Origin: Terriglobia bacterium
Lineage (GTDB): Bacteria > Acidobacteriota > Terriglobia > UBA7540
DNA length: 33,872 bases
Direction of reading: 5' to 3'
NCBI GenBank assembly: GCA_030040995.1
Contig: JASHOS010000227.1
Coordinates: 1-33,872, forward strand
Part shown: piece after piece, positions 5,929 to 15,549 of the stretch
Position numbering within the stretch: the stretch's first letter is position 1
Layout: each line of letters begins with the position of its first letter
The notes under the pieces: model-generated
Told to the model about the DNA's origin: nothing
What the model saw: the letters and a program-made list of their open reading frames with translations, nothing else
The model's database searches: none
Made by a program: the position numbers and the translations under genes

Positions 5929-5953
5929 GCTCAGTTTCGGTCCTGCCCGCTTT

Positions 5954-6019
5954 GTAGCGCCGACCCCGCCAAGCGGGGTCGGGCACTTGACCAGATGCCG
6001 GGCTGTAGCTCGGCGCTAC
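5954..6019. repeat. Nested inverted repeat (REP-like palindrome)
   Basis: GTAGCGCCGA (5954-5963) pairs with TCGGCGCTAC (6010-6019). Inside it CGACCCCGC-CAA-GCGGGGTCG forms a 9-bp hairpin (5961-5981), and GTAGC/GCTAC at 6005-6019 gives a competing hairpin. Intergenic placement and symmetry suggest a dispersed palindromic element; a role as terminator for the precursor locus is possible but no T-run follows. Confidence 0.65.
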
Positions 6020-6072
6020 GAGCCCGAACCTGAGAAGGTGTGAAAAAATTGATTCACGACCCAAAAGCATCA

Positions 6073-6155
6073 CGCAAGGGTGCAGAGACGCAAAGGCTTG
6101 CAAAGTATACAAAGGAGTTGCTCTTGGTGTTCCTTTGCGCCTCGGCGTCTTTGCG
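6073..6155. repeat. Imperfect inverted repeat of the CGCAAAG/CTTTGCG class
   Basis: A 24-base arm at 6073-6096 matches the reverse complement of 6132-6155 at about 19 positions; both arms contain CGCAAAGG or its complement. Runs of CGCAAAG are widespread extragenic repeats in several bacterial phyla. No gene is supported in or around it. Confidence 0.6.
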
Positions 6156-6586
6156 AGAGGCCGTTGCTTTTTCCACACATCACCTTCTGAGGCATCCCTG
6201 GCCCTGCCAATTCTTCCCAGCCAATTCTTTCCCTTGACGGCGGCGGCTCCGAATGGGTATCGTTTAGTTATCTTCCCTCGCAACGTCCACCGTTCTGCCA
6301 GGACGACCAGAGACCAATCATGTCTATTTTGAAATCGCTCGCGAATTGCCGCGTGGCGCGCAGCCAGCCCCATCGACGGCTGCGAGGTCTACAGTATCAC
6401 GCCAGACTGGGACGAGCCGGAAGCCAGCGATCCCGCTGCTGGAGTCTGCGGCGTGGGCAGTGCGAGGTAAAGATGCTGCCAACTCGCAGAGTGAAGCCGC
6501 TGCCAGCGCAGCCTCCGGCAGTCAGCGCGGGGAACAACAATAGGTGGTACGGTGTAATGGATTGTTTTTTTGACGAGCAAACCTGA
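6156..6586. other. Non-coding stretch; one start-less reading frame
   Basis: No gene with a start and ribosome site is visible. A frame from about 6338 to 6470 reads plausibly as protein near its end (VYSITPDWDEPEASDP) but has no usable start codon. It may be a fragment of a lost gene. Confidence 0.4.
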
Positions 6587-6965
6587 CAAGTAGTTGAAAA
6601 CACACCACATTAAAAATTTCCAACGACGAGCAAACCCAAGAACGACCCTGAGCGTTGCAATTATTAACGGATATCCGCTTTGAAATGAGAAAGATGTAGC
6701 CGTGCCGACAAGCCCGGGGATCCCAACAAGTGATTGAAAACAAAGGATCGCACCCGACCCAAGCGAGCGCTCCCAGACGCTAAAAAGGAGCGTGCCCAGG
6801 GCCGCCTAACGTATATCCACCGTTAAATCAGCAAGATATAGCTACCAGGTCGAACCCGGGAACCCAACAAGTAGTTGAAAATAAAGGATCGCACCTGCCA
6901 CGGTCGAACACCCCAGGACGCCAAGAAGGAGCGTGCCCAGGGACAGTCAAACTGCAACGTATGGA
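6587..6965. repeat. Three imperfect tandem copies of a unit of about 140 bp
   Basis: Units begin with CAAG at 6587, 6727 and 6868 (periods 140 and 141). Each starts CAAGT-A/G-TTGAAAA. Units two and three share AAAGGATCGCACC and AAGGAGCGTGCCCAGGG; units one and two share a block around TAACG-TATCC, AAGAT-TAGC and CCCGGG-A-CCCAACAAG. The third is cut short near 6965. No frame runs through the array. It lies upstream of the mlaF-like gene, so it could be a decayed repeat family, a structured RNA array or a binding-site array. Confidence 0.75.
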
Positions 6966-7088
6966 GTGTGAGAGGTTGGTCCGAACCTTGCACGCCTCCT
7001 GGTGACTAGTGGCTCTTCCCCACTTGGGAACTGAGAGGATAGTCCTGGCCCTCGCAACGGGAACGCGCGCATGAGGTAAACTGATGCT

Positions 7089-7892
7089 GTGGCGAATGAA
7101 ACCCCGGTTGATTTCAGAAATGTCTCAATTTCCTTCGGCGACCGGCGGGTGCTGTCGGATATTTCGTTTGAAGTCAGAGACGGGGAAACACTGATGCTTC
7201 TCGGGGTTACGGGTAGCGGGAAGTCAGTCATTCTCAAACTGGTCGCCGGTCTTCTGAAACCTGATTCTGGCGAGATCTTCATCAGTGGCAAGGATCTTGT
7301 TCCCCTGACCGAAGAGCAGATGAACCCACTGCGCAAGGCGATGGGCATCGTGTTTCAGGAGGGGGCGCTTTTCGACTCTCTCTCCGTTTATGAAAACGTT
7401 GCTTATCCTTTGCGCGAGGCAGGGCAGCGCGACGAAGAAGAAATTGAGCAGGCTGTCCGGCAGGTCCTGAGTTTTGTCGAGATGGAAGACTCTATCGGAA
7501 AAATGCCCGCCGAACTTTCGGGCGGCATGCGGCGCCGCGTCTCCGTGGCGCGCGCTATCATCAACCACCCGTCCATCATGCTTTATGATTCTCCCGCCGC
7601 GGGGCTCGATCCGATCACCGCCAATACCATCAATACGCTGATTGCCAAGCTTCGTGATACGCAACGAGTGTCGTCCATGCTGGTGACACAGCGGATCCAG
7701 GAGGCCTTCATTCTGAGCACTTACATTTTTTCTGCTCAAACCCAGGCTCTTGTTCCGGTCGAGCGCGACGGCGGCGGTGGCGCGCCGCTGACAAGGTTTA
7801 TGGTGCTCCGCGATGCCGGCATACTGTTTCTGGGCAGCCGCGAGGAGCTGTTGCGCGCGCGCGATCCCTATCTCCGTCGATTCATTTCCTGA
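7089..7892 (+). CDS. MlaF-like ABC transporter ATPase with substituted catalytic residues
   Basis: A 267-residue nucleotide-binding protein of the MlaF/Ttg2A (Mkl) type that powers lipid transport with MCE proteins. Walker A is GVTGSGKS (39-46), the Q-loop is near Gln90 (VFQEGALFDSLSVYENV, typical of this subfamily) and the signature is LSGGMRRR (143-150). Two residues normally essential for hydrolysis are changed: the Walker B glutamate is Ser168 (LYDSPAAGLDP, codon TCT at 7590) and the switch histidine is Gln201 (VTQRIQEA, codon CAG at 7689). Start is GTG 7089, with GAGGTA about 11 bases upstream; an ATG at 7084 is out of frame. The MCE partner follows 72 bases downstream, but no MlaE permease gene is adjacent. 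The protein binds nucleotide by motif; whether it hydrolyses ATP is doubtful. Confidence 0.9.
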   Translation: MANETPVDFRNVSISFGDRRVLSDISFEVRDGETLMLLGVTGSGKSVILKLVAGLLKPDSGEIFISGKDLVPLTEEQMNPLRKAMGIVFQEGALFDSLSVYENVAYPLREAGQRDEEEIEQAVRQVLSFVEMEDSIGKMPAELSGGMRRRVSVARAIINHPSIMLYDSPAAGLDPITANTINTLIAKLRDTQRVSSMLVTQRIQEAFILSTYIFSAQTQALVPVERDGGGGAPLTRFMVLRDAGILFLGSREELLRARDPYLRRFIS

Positions 7893-7964
7893 ATTCGATC
7901 CCGTTCAACCCTTTCGACTACAATGGTAGTTAACGATTGAATTCTCGGGAAAGGAAGATATCAA

Positions 7965-9041
7965 ATGCCTCAACGCAAAGAGCTAAGCTGGGGACAACTC
8001 CGCGTAGGACTGATGGTAGCTGCCGCGTTAATTATCGTCGTGGCGGGAATCTTCCTTGTTAGCGGGCAGACTGGGTTCTTTGGCAGTCAATATACGCTCA
8101 CCTCATATTTTGCCTCTGCGCAAGGATTGCGTACCGGGGCGGAAGTAGACTTGGCCGGTGTTCCGGTGGGGAGTGTGAGCAGCGTCCATATTTCCTCTTC
8201 GCAGGACCCCAACCGCGCCGTCACCGTGGTCATGCGGATCCAAAAAAAATTTAAAAAGGACATCCGGTCCGATTCCATTGCCACTGTCGAGACAGCCGGA
8301 CTGCTGGGGGCCAGCTTTGTTGACATTTCCCGAGGCAGTCCCGCCCAGCCACTCCTTTCCGCAGGAGACAGCGTGAAGGGGGCACAGGGCTCTGACATGA
8401 AGGCTGTCGTCAACAATGCCAATGACGTGCTTTCCAATCTGACTCAGTTAAGCAAACAGCTTAACGGCGTGGCGAATCAGATCACAACCGGAAAAGGAAC
8501 GATCGGACAGTTCATTTATAGTGCAGCCCTCGCTAACGAAATGCACGATACGGTAACAAAAATGGATGCCATGATCACCGGAATCTCGAAAGGACGCGGT
8601 AGCGTCGGACAACTGGTCGCAAGCGACGCCATTGCCAACAAGCTTAATTCCACGCTTGACCGGGCGAACGGCTTGATGGATCAAATCCAGAACGGCAAAG
8701 GTACAATCGCAAAATTGATCAATGACCCCGCAGTGGCCAACAACTTGAACGACGATCTTGTCCAGGTGAAGACGTTGCTGAGCGGCATCAACCAAGGACA
8801 GGGCACGATCGGTAAGGCTGTCAAGGACCCGCAGCTTTACAATCGTCTTAATCAAATGGCCGGAAACGTTGATACGATTACCAGCCGGATGGCGAAAGGA
8901 CAAGGCTCACTCGGCCTCCTGTCCACCAACACCAAATTCTACGACAACCTGACGCAGAGCAGCGAGGCCCTGCGGGAATTCCTGGACGAGTTCAGGAAAA
9001 ACCCCAAGAAGTACCTGACCGTGCATGTAAGAATTTTCTGA
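7965..9041 (+). CDS. MCE/MlaD-family membrane-anchored lipid-binding protein
   Basis: A 358-residue protein. Residues about 14-34 form an N-terminal membrane anchor (VGLMVAAALIIVVAGIFLV) and 38-115 the MCE domain (YTLTSYFASAQGLRTGAEVDLAGVPVGSV, then AGLLGASFVDI). The C-terminal half is five tandem repeats of about 34 residues, each with a G-x-G-T/S-I/V/L-G signature at about 175, 210, 244, 278 and 312. They probably form an elongated helical or coiled periplasmic segment, as in MlaD-like proteins that bridge inner and outer membranes. The ATG at 7965 follows GGAAAGGAAG. It works with an ABC ATPase and permease in glycerophospholipid trafficking; the ATPase is next door, the permease is not seen. 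It indicates a cell with an outer membrane. Confidence 0.9.
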   Translation: MPQRKELSWGQLRVGLMVAAALIIVVAGIFLVSGQTGFFGSQYTLTSYFASAQGLRTGAEVDLAGVPVGSVSSVHISSSQDPNRAVTVVMRIQKKFKKDIRSDSIATVETAGLLGASFVDISRGSPAQPLLSAGDSVKGAQGSDMKAVVNNANDVLSNLTQLSKQLNGVANQITTGKGTIGQFIYSAALANEMHDTVTKMDAMITGISKGRGSVGQLVASDAIANKLNSTLDRANGLMDQIQNGKGTIAKLINDPAVANNLNDDLVQVKTLLSGINQGQGTIGKAVKDPQLYNRLNQMAGNVDTITSRMAKGQGSLGLLSTNTKFYDNLTQSSEALREFLDEFRKNPKKYLTVHVRIF

Positions 9042-9047
9042 AAGCGT

Positions 9048-10427
9048 ATGTTCCGAAAAATCCTGATTGCCAATCGCGGGGAAATCGCGCTGCGGGTGAT
9101 CTGTGCGTGCAAGGAACTCGGCATCCGCACGGTCGCCGTATATTCAGAAGCGGACAGCGCCGCCCTTCACGTGCGTTTTGCTGACGAAGCCATTTGCATT
9201 GGGCCGCCGCGGATTGCCGAGAGCTATCTCAACATTGCCAGCATCATTTCGGCCGCGGAAATAACGGATGCTGAAGCCATCCATCCCGGCTATGGCTTTC
9301 TCTCCGAAAACCCCCGCTTCGCTGAAGTCTGCGAGAGCTCGAAGCTTACCTTCATCGGGCCCAGCCCGGACGTAATCCGGCTGATGGGAGATAAGGACCA
9401 AGCGCGCGCGAAAATGGCGGAGCTGGGTTTGCCGGCACTCCCCGGCTCGGGCGTTTTGAGGTCTGAGGAAGAGGCCGAAGAGGAGGCAAGGAGAATCGGT
9501 TATCCAGTTATCGTAAAAGCTGCAGCAGGCGGTGGGGGCCGTGGAATGCGCATTATCCGGTCTCCAAAGGAAATCCCCTTCATTTTGCGTACCGCTCAGG
9601 CGGAAGCGGAAGCTGCCTTCGGATCGCCCGCCGTCTATTTCGAAAAATACCTCTCATCGCCCCGTCATATCGAATTCCAGGTGATGGGCGACTCGAACGG
9701 TAAGCTTGTCCATTTAGGCGAGCGGGAGTGCACGATCCAGAGGCGCCACCAAAAGCTGGTGGAAGAGTCCCCTTCAACACAAATCGATGATGAAACGCGC
9801 GAGCGTGTGGGCGCGCAGGTGGTTGAGGTACTCACGAAAATTGGATATACCAACGCCGGCACCGTCGAATTTCTCATGGACGAAGACCGCGAACTATACT
9901 TCCTGGAAATGAATACTCGTATCCAGGTGGAACACCCGGTTACAGAAATGGTGACAGGCTTCGACTTGGTGAAGCAACAAATCCGGATTGCCGCCGGTGA
10001 GCGGCTTCCTGCCGAATGGGAACGCGTCCGCCTGACCGGACACGCCATTGAGTGCCGCATTTGCGCCGAGGATCCGGAGACGTTCATTCCTTGCGCCGGC
10101 ACCATCACGGGGCTTAACGTCCCTGGAGGGCCGGGAGTAAGAGTGGACCGGGCCATCTACACGGAGTGTGTGGTCCCGCCTTACTACGATTCGTTGGTCG
10201 CCAAGCTCATCTGCCATGGCTGCGACCGCTCCGAAGCAATCCACCGGATGAGACGTGCTCTGGAGATGTTTATCCTCGAGGGAATTTCGACGCTGATTCC
10301 TCTCCATGAGAGGATCATGCATGATCCGGACTTTCGGGCAGGCCGCTTCAATACCGGCTTTCTGGACCGCTATGCGCCCGCTGGCCTGAAAGCAGAAGTC
10401 CCGGCAGCCAGTGCGGCATCCAGATAG
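9048..10427 (+). CDS. accC: Biotin carboxylase subunit of acetyl-CoA carboxylase
   Basis: 459 residues, close to the usual 445-455. It starts [17 protein letters not shown], the family N-terminus. The ATP-grasp glycine loop is GGGGRGM at about 161-167, and the carboxylation site motif [14 protein letters not shown] is at about 287-300. The enzyme uses ATP and bicarbonate to carboxylate biotin on the carrier protein, the first step of malonyl-CoA synthesis. The start is six bases after the MCE gene stop, so expression is probably coupled to it. accB, its usual partner, is not adjacent, so biotin carboxyl carrier protein must be encoded elsewhere. A propionyl- or pyruvate-carboxylase subunit is less likely given the length and lack of fused domains. 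Confidence 0.95.
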   Translation: MFRKILIANRGEIALRVICACKELGIRTVAVYSEADSAALHVRFADEAICIGPPRIAESYLNIASIISAAEITDAEAIHPGYGFLSENPRFAEVCESSKLTFIGPSPDVIRLMGDKDQARAKMAELGLPALPGSGVLRSEEEAEEEARRIGYPVIVKAAAGGGGRGMRIIRSPKEIPFILRTAQAEAEAAFGSPAVYFEKYLSSPRHIEFQVMGDSNGKLVHLGERECTIQRRHQKLVEESPSTQIDDETRERVGAQVVEVLTKIGYTNAGTVEFLMDEDRELYFLEMNTRIQVEHPVTEMVTGFDLVKQQIRIAAGERLPAEWERVRLTGHAIECRICAEDPETFIPCAGTITGLNVPGGPGVRVDRAIYTECVVPPYYDSLVAKLICHGCDRSEAIHRMRRALEMFILEGISTLIPLHERIMHDPDFRAGRFNTGFLDRYAPAGLKAEVPAASAASR

Positions 10428-10438
10428 TTTGGCCCCCT

Positions 10439-11089
10439 ATGGATTTCATTCCTCCCCGGCTGTATGTCATAGTAGATGCCGGTCAACTTGCGAACAGGCC
10501 ACTCGCAGATGTAACTGAATCCTTGCTTGGGGCAGGAGTCCGGCTGGTCCAGTATCGCAACAAGCGTGGCTCCTCACGCGAGATCTTTGACGCTGGACAG
10601 CAATTGGCGCCGCAGATTAGAAGGGCCGGCGGAGTTTTCGTCATGAACGACCGGGCTGACGTGGCGCTGGCCACGGAAGCGGACGGAGTTCACCTGGGCC
10701 AGGATGATCTGCCTGTCGAGTTGGCGCGCGCGGTACTCCCGCCGAGGAAGATCATCGGAATCTCAACGCATTCATTAGCTCAAGTGGAAGAGGCGGACCG
10801 TTCTTCGGCAGACTACATTGCCTTCGGGCCGATCTTCGAGACGCGCACTAAAGATCAACCGGACCATGCTGTTGGGCTCGCCGCCTTAGCCGAAGCACGG
10901 AAAATCACTCGCAAGCCCCTTGTGGCCATTGGTGGCGTTACGCTTGAGCGGGCGCGATCAGTGCTCGATTCGGGAGCGGACTCGATCGCAGTGATCAGCG
11001 CCTTGATGACCGCTCATGATCCGGGCGAGCGCGCCCGGCAGTTTCTGGGAATTCTTTACAAGGATCGCACTGAGTCTATGCAGGTTTGA
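10439..11089 (+). CDS. thiE: Thiamine-phosphate synthase
   Basis: A 216-residue TIM-barrel enzyme joining hydroxymethylpyrimidine diphosphate and the thiazole phosphate into thiamine phosphate. Family blocks are in order: LVQYRNKRGSS near 36-46 (pyrimidine/diphosphate pocket), MNDRADVALATEADGVHLGQDDLP at about 69-92, DYIAFGPIFETRTK at about 121-134 and AIGGV near 162. Length is normal. It begins 11 bases after accC. No other thiamine gene and no TPP-riboswitch-like sequence is seen, so the gene appears to be carried in an operon unrelated to thiamine synthesis. Confidence 0.93.
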   Translation: MDFIPPRLYVIVDAGQLANRPLADVTESLLGAGVRLVQYRNKRGSSREIFDAGQQLAPQIRRAGGVFVMNDRADVALATEADGVHLGQDDLPVELARAVLPPRKIIGISTHSLAQVEEADRSSADYIAFGPIFETRTKDQPDHAVGLAALAEARKITRKPLVAIGGVTLERARSVLDSGADSIAVISALMTAHDPGERARQFLGILYKDRTESMQV

Positions 11090-11098
11090 TGAGACCCC

Positions 11099-12667
11099 AT
11101 GAGCCTCAACCTTTTAACCAAAAAAGACCTCAGCGCCATGTTGATCGAGACCGAAGGGGAAAAGGGCGGACTGAAGCGCGCGCTCGGCCCTCTGAACCTG
11201 GTGACCCTTGGAATTGGAGCGATTATCGGCACGGGCATCTTTGTGCTCACCGGCCCAGTCGCCGCCACTGCGGCGGGCCCTGCCGTCGTGCTCTCATTCA
11301 TTATCGCGGGCGTTGGATGCGCTTTCGCCGGGCTTTGTTACGCTGAGTTCGCTGCCCTCATCCCGATCGCTGGAAGCTCCTACAGCTACGCCTACGCCAC
11401 GCTGGGCGAAATCGTAGCCTGGGTGATTGGCTGGGCGTTGGTGCTGGAGTACGCCTTCGGCGCCGCCACCGTGGCTGTCGGGTGGAGCGGCTACGTCGGG
11501 AGCCTGCTTCAGGACTTTGGCGTCAGCATCCCTCCCTCGCTCTCGCACGCTCCGGGAACGTCCATGGTGCGCTACCGCGGCCGCTGGACGCCGTTAGCCA
11601 GTTTGATGGGAGCGATCCGCGCTCGGGCAGGAGCGTTGCCGCACGCCATCGCTCGCGTCGATGTTCTGGCGCTCATTGGTATCCTTCTGATGACGGCGAT
11701 TCTGGTCAAGGGCATTCGGGAATCGGCCGACGTCAATACGGTGATTGTGATCGTGAAAGTTTCGGTGCTCCTGGTTTTCATCGGCTTGGGTATTCTCTTC
11801 TTGGCCGGTCACTGGTCGCTCGGCCTCTCCAACTGGCATCCGTTCATCCCGCCGAACAAGGGCCAATTCGGCGAATTCGGATGGAGCGGCGTTTTGCGGG
11901 GTGCCGGGATCATTTTCTTCGCCTACATTGGCTTTGACGCCGTCTCAACAGCTGCCCAGGAAGCCAGCCATCCCCAGCGCGACATGCCGATTGGTATTCT
12001 TGGCTCGCTCGTAATCTGCACGGTCCTATATATTCTGGTCGCCATTGTGCTTACCGGTCTGGCCTCCTATACTCGTCTGAACGTGGCTGATCCTATCGCC
12101 CTGGGCGTGGATGTGACCGGTGTCCGGTGGGGCAGCTTCCTGGTCAAGATCGGCGCCATCGGCGGCCTGACGTCAACGATGCTGGTGATGCTGCTGGGAC
12201 AGAGCCGCATCTTTTTTACCATGGCCCACGATCGCCTCCTGTGGGAATGGGCAGGGAAGGTTCACCCCAGGTTCCGCACCCCCTACATCTCAACCATCGT
12301 GGTGGGCGTCTGCGTTGCTCTCCTCGCCGCGCTGCTACCCATCTCGACTCTCGATGAACTCACCAGCATCGGTACTCTCTTTGCCTTCACCATCGTCTGC
12401 GCCGGCGTCTGGGTGCTGCGCCGGGAGCAACCCCACCTGCGACGCGCCTTCAAGACCCCCTGGGTGCCGTTTGTGCCGATTATGGGCATGCTTATTTCCT
12501 TGCTCTTGATGTTCTCGCTTCACCGCCTGACCTGGGAAGTGTTCTTGATTTGGCTGGCCGTTGGTCTCGTTGTATATTCCGTCTACGGACACAGGCACAG
12601 CCGCGTTCAGCACCAGTTGGCTGTAGCTAACGCTGAAGCCGCCCGCCAAACGCGGCACGGTCTTTGA
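11099..12667 (+). CDS. APC-superfamily amino-acid permease (cationic amino-acid transporter type)
   Basis: A 522-residue inner-membrane permease, with about 12 or more hydrophobic segments by eye. The first contains GIGAIIGTGIFVLTG (about 38-52), the unwound substrate-binding helix of the APC family; the conserved FFAYIGFDAVSTAAQE block follows in the middle. Length and the long loop near 140-190 resemble the YfnA/CAT subgroup of amino-acid exchangers and symporters. Substrate cannot be read from sequence. It starts nine bases after thiE and ends 16 bases before the phosphatase gene. Confidence 0.9.
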   Translation: MSLNLLTKKDLSAMLIETEGEKGGLKRALGPLNLVTLGIGAIIGTGIFVLTGPVAATAAGPAVVLSFIIAGVGCAFAGLCYAEFAALIPIAGSSYSYAYATLGEIVAWVIGWALVLEYAFGAATVAVGWSGYVGSLLQDFGVSIPPSLSHAPGTSMVRYRGRWTPLASLMGAIRARAGALPHAIARVDVLALIGILLMTAILVKGIRESADVNTVIVIVKVSVLLVFIGLGILFLAGHWSLGLSNWHPFIPPNKGQFGEFGWSGVLRGAGIIFFAYIGFDAVSTAAQEASHPQRDMPIGILGSLVICTVLYILVAIVLTGLASYTRLNVADPIALGVDVTGVRWGSFLVKIGAIGGLTSTMLVMLLGQSRIFFTMAHDRLLWEWAGKVHPRFRTPYISTIVVGVCVALLAALLPISTLDELTSIGTLFAFTIVCAGVWVLRREQPHLRRAFKTPWVPFVPIMGMLISLLLMFSLHRLTWEVFLIWLAVGLVVYSVYGHRHSRVQHQLAVANAEAARQTRHGL

Positions 12668-12683
12668 TGGCCGATAACGAGCC

Positions 12684-14753
12684 ATGCTCCAGTTTCTGCT
12701 TCGCGAATACCGCTCGCGGCGAATGGCGCAGTTCACCTTCTGGACCATCATCTCCTGGATTGTCCTGCGGGTTCTCAGCGCCATCACTCACGCCGTTCCT
12801 GTCGTTCTTTGGGTGTTCGTCTGGATAGGTATTGTTGTTGCCGCCGTTTACTATGTGATCCGCCTCATCCGATTCATCCAGCGGCGCCTTTTGTGGCGTC
12901 TCAGCCGGCGCCTGGCCGTGACCTACGTGTTTATTGCCTTTGTGCCGGTCCTTCTCATTCTTCTTCTGGTGGGCCTCGCCGCCCTCATCGTCAACGGTCA
13001 GTTCGCCGCGTTTTTGGTGAGCGGGAGATTGCGCAACCACTTTGACGAGCTGAAGCAACTGAATCGCGTGGTGGCCCACGAAGCCACTCGCATTCCGGCC
13101 CGAAACCCTAAGCAGTTGTTTGATGGGCTACAAAGTTTCTACTTCAACGCCCTTCGCCATCATTCGAGCAGCTACCCGGATCTTCAGATCACGCTTCGGG
13201 CGGGCGGGCAGGCGCGGGCCTTCTATTTAACGGGTGCGGCCATCAGCCAACCCATTCCGCAACCACCCTGGCTTTCGCAAGAGGAATGGTCTGGCGTGGT
13301 GATGAGCGGCGCAGGAGTTTCCTTGCGCGCCGTCGAACGGGAAGTGACGGGTACCGGCCGTCTGACGTTAATCCTTTCAATGCCTGTCACACCACAACTT
13401 CTAAACATGGTGGGGCGGGGCATTGGGCCTGTTGGCATCATGCCCCTCCCGGCAAAACACGGCGGATCGGTCGATGCCGGGCGGGGACCACAGGGTAACG
13501 CGGAAGTCTCTACGCCGCCGGCCCTCGTGAATTCGAAGGTTCAGTCCGACGCCGTGCCTCTTCCCAAACCACGCACGTTCTTTGATTTGCCTGTCCTTGG
13601 CGCTTCCTCCCTTGCTCCGTTCCGCTGGAATACAGCCAAGTTGCAGCAGAGCGCCACGCCCGTTCTGGTTTGGGTGAACTCGCGCATCTTTACCCTGAAC
13701 GAGCAGCTTTTCCGAACCCTCGGCGAGTTCGCAGGTTTTTGGGAACAGGTTTTTATTGTAGTCGGCGCCATATTTCTGATCATTGAACTGGCCGCCTTGA
13801 TCATCGGAATCACCTTGACCCGGACGATTACCTCTACCGTGAACCGCTTGCAAAGTGCCACCGAAAGGGTGAAAGCCGGAGATTTATCCCACCGGATCGG
13901 CCTTCCGCCTCGCGACCAGCTCAGCGCGTTAGGCGGCGCTTTTGATTCGATGACCGCTTCGGTGGAGCGCCTGCTTGTGGAGTCAAAGGAAAAGACGAGG
14001 CTGGAAGGCGAATTGAAGATCGCGCGCGACGTTCAGAAACAACTCTTTCCCCAGAAGGTCCCGGAAGTGGCTGGCGTCGAACTTTACGGTGTGTGCCATC
14101 CCGCCCGGGAGGTGAGCGGGGACTACTACGATTTCCTGAAGCTGGGCGCGGACCACGTGGGTTTGCTGCTTGCCGACGTTAGCGGCAAAGGAATTTTCGC
14201 CGCTCTCCTGATGGCGAGCATCCAATCGGCGGTGCACGCACAGTTTTATGACGGCCACGTTCCGGGAACGCTGCCTGCCGCCGAAGATATCTCGCCCGCA
14301 GAGCTGATGACGAGGCTGAACCGGCAGCTCTACGCCAGTACGTCCGACGAAAAATATGCCACCTTCTTTTACGCGGTTTACGATCACCGGGCCTGCCGTC
14401 TTGCTTACACGAATTGCGGCCACCCGGCGCCGTTCCTACTCCGGCGAGAGAAACTCCTTCGCCTCGAAGACGGCGGCACGGTGTTGGGCTTGTTCCCGAA
14501 CGTTCGTTTTGCGCAATCGCAGGTTGAGATCGAGCCTGGCGACGTTCTTCTCGCTTTTACCGACGGCATGACGGAGCCGGAGAACTCTTATGGCGAAGAA
14601 TTCGGTGAACAACGCCTCATCGGAACGCTTCGCCAGGCGCTCGACGGCACGCCGGAAGAGTTGACGGAAGAGGTCTATCGCCGGATCACCGACTGGACCG
14701 GCAGCGCGGAACCCCAGGACGATATGACTATGGTTTATCTGAGAGCCCTCTGA
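12684..14753 (+). CDS. Membrane-anchored HAMP-PP2C (SpoIIE/RsbU-type) serine phosphatase
   Basis: 689 residues. There are two or three N-terminal hydrophobic segments (about 13-60 and 75-105), an extracytoplasmic region to about 345, and a further membrane helix ([23 protein letters not shown], about 352-374). A HAMP domain follows at about 375-430, then a PP2C-type phosphatase domain from about 445 to the end. Metal-binding signatures are EVSGDYYDF near 475, ADVSGKG near 498, TDGMTEPEN near 625 and DDMTMV near 680. The arrangement senses an outside signal and dephosphorylates a cytoplasmic target, usually an anti-sigma-factor antagonist. No partner RsbV/RsbW gene is visible, so the target is unknown. 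Confidence 0.92.
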   Translation: MLQFLLREYRSRRMAQFTFWTIISWIVLRVLSAITHAVPVVLWVFVWIGIVVAAVYYVIRLIRFIQRRLLWRLSRRLAVTYVFIAFVPVLLILLLVGLAALIVNGQFAAFLVSGRLRNHFDELKQLNRVVAHEATRIPARNPKQLFDGLQSFYFNALRHHSSSYPDLQITLRAGGQARAFYLTGAAISQPIPQPPWLSQEEWSGVVMSGAGVSLRAVEREVTGTGRLTLILSMPVTPQLLNMVGRGIGPVGIMPLPAKHGGSVDAGRGPQGNAEVSTPPALVNSKVQSDAVPLPKPRTFFDLPVLGASSLAPFRWNTAKLQQSATPVLVWVNSRIFTLNEQLFRTLGEFAGFWEQVFIVVGAIFLIIELAALIIGITLTRTITSTVNRLQSATERVKAGDLSHRIGLPPRDQLSALGGAFDSMTASVERLLVESKEKTRLEGELKIARDVQKQLFPQKVPEVAGVELYGVCHPAREVSGDYYDFLKLGADHVGLLLADVSGKGIFAALLMASIQSAVHAQFYDGHVPGTLPAAEDISPAELMTRLNRQLYASTSDEKYATFFYAVYDHRACRLAYTNCGHPAPFLLRREKLLRLEDGGTVLGLFPNVRFAQSQVEIEPGDVLLAFTDGMTEPENSYGEEFGEQRLIGTLRQALDGTPEELTEEVYRRITDWTGSAEPQDDMTMVYLRAL

Positions 14754-14797
14754 ACGCGGAGTGCTCTTATATACTCGAGTTGGAAAGGAGAACCAAA

Positions 14798-15403
14798 ATG
14801 GCAGCTAAAAAGCTCTTGATGCTTGTGGGGGACTATGTTGAGGATTACGAGGTCATGGTCCCATTTCAAGCCTTACAGATGGTGGGCCACCAGGTGGACG
14901 CCGTCTGTCCGGGAAAGAAATCTGGAGAAATCGTGCGTACCGCCGTCCACGACTTTGAGGGTGACCAAACCTACAGCGAAAAGCGCGGCCATAACTTTTC
15001 TCTTAACGCCAGCTTCGACGAGGTCAACCCGGAATCTTACGACGGGCTGGTGATTCCCGGCGGCCGCTCGCCAGAGTATCTGAGGACGAATCAGAGGGTG
15101 CTCGAAATCGTCCGCCACTTCTTTGGCGCCGGCAAGCCCGTGGCTGCCCTTTGTCACGGCGCGCAGTTACTGACGGCTGCGGGGGTGGCGAAGGGACGGT
15201 TGATGAGCGCTTATCCAGCCGTAGGACCGGAAGTCACGCTGGCGGGTGGCTCCTACGTGAGCCTTGGGATGAGCGAGGCTCACGTCGATGGGAATCTTGT
15301 CACCGCGCCTGCCTGGCCCGCGCATCCTGCGTGGCTGGCGAAATTCCTCCAGGTGCTCGATCGGACTGCGTCCACCGGGAAAGGTGCAGGCGCGAAGGCG
15401 TAA
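14798..15403 (+). CDS. DJ-1/PfpI-family protein
   Basis: 201 residues. ATG 14798 is chosen because AAAGGAG at about 14784-14790 is well spaced; an upstream in-frame TTG at 14780 would place the ribosome site inside the gene. The nucleophile elbow is ALCHGAQ with Cys119-His120, and the N-terminal [16 protein letters not shown] carries the conserved acidic residue region. The family includes glyoxalases, deglycase-like proteins and stress-associated peptidase-like proteins; a specific reaction cannot be assigned. It may have its own promoter, as it is 44 bases beyond the phosphatase stop. It ends the plus-strand block and faces a minus-strand gene. Confidence 0.9.
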   Translation: MAAKKLLMLVGDYVEDYEVMVPFQALQMVGHQVDAVCPGKKSGEIVRTAVHDFEGDQTYSEKRGHNFSLNASFDEVNPESYDGLVIPGGRSPEYLRTNQRVLEIVRHFFGAGKPVAALCHGAQLLTAAGVAKGRLMSAYPAVGPEVTLAGGSYVSLGMSEAHVDGNLVTAPAWPAHPAWLAKFLQVLDRTASTGKGAGAKA

Positions 15404-15443
15404 CGCAAACGTGGTGTCCCGATGAATCGTATCGACGGGGTGG

Positions 15444-15469
15444 CGCAGACATCGTTTTCAATGTCTGCG
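15444..15469. terminator. Hairpin between convergent genes, likely bidirectional terminator
   Basis: CGCAGACAT (15444-15452) and ATGTCTGCG (15461-15469) make a perfect 9-bp stem around an 8-base T-rich loop. It lies between the PfpI stop and the stop of the minus-strand gene. No T-run follows on either side, so intrinsic termination would be weak. Confidence 0.5.
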
Positions 15470-15549
15470 AGTTGCCGCCATTGCAGGCATGGCAAGCTGC
15501 GCCACTTCTGTACCACCCGGCGAGTCTTCTTGCTGATTGCTTTACCCTG

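Noticed and set aside
6338-6470. Frame ending in VYSITPDWDEPEASDP and a stop, protein-like in composition
   Set aside because: No ATG, GTG or TTG start with a ribosome site precedes it and no family is recognised; at most a gene fragment.
6587-6965. Possible CRISPR array
   Set aside because: The repeated unit is about 140 bp with diverged blocks, not short identical repeats with unique spacers, and no cas gene is present.
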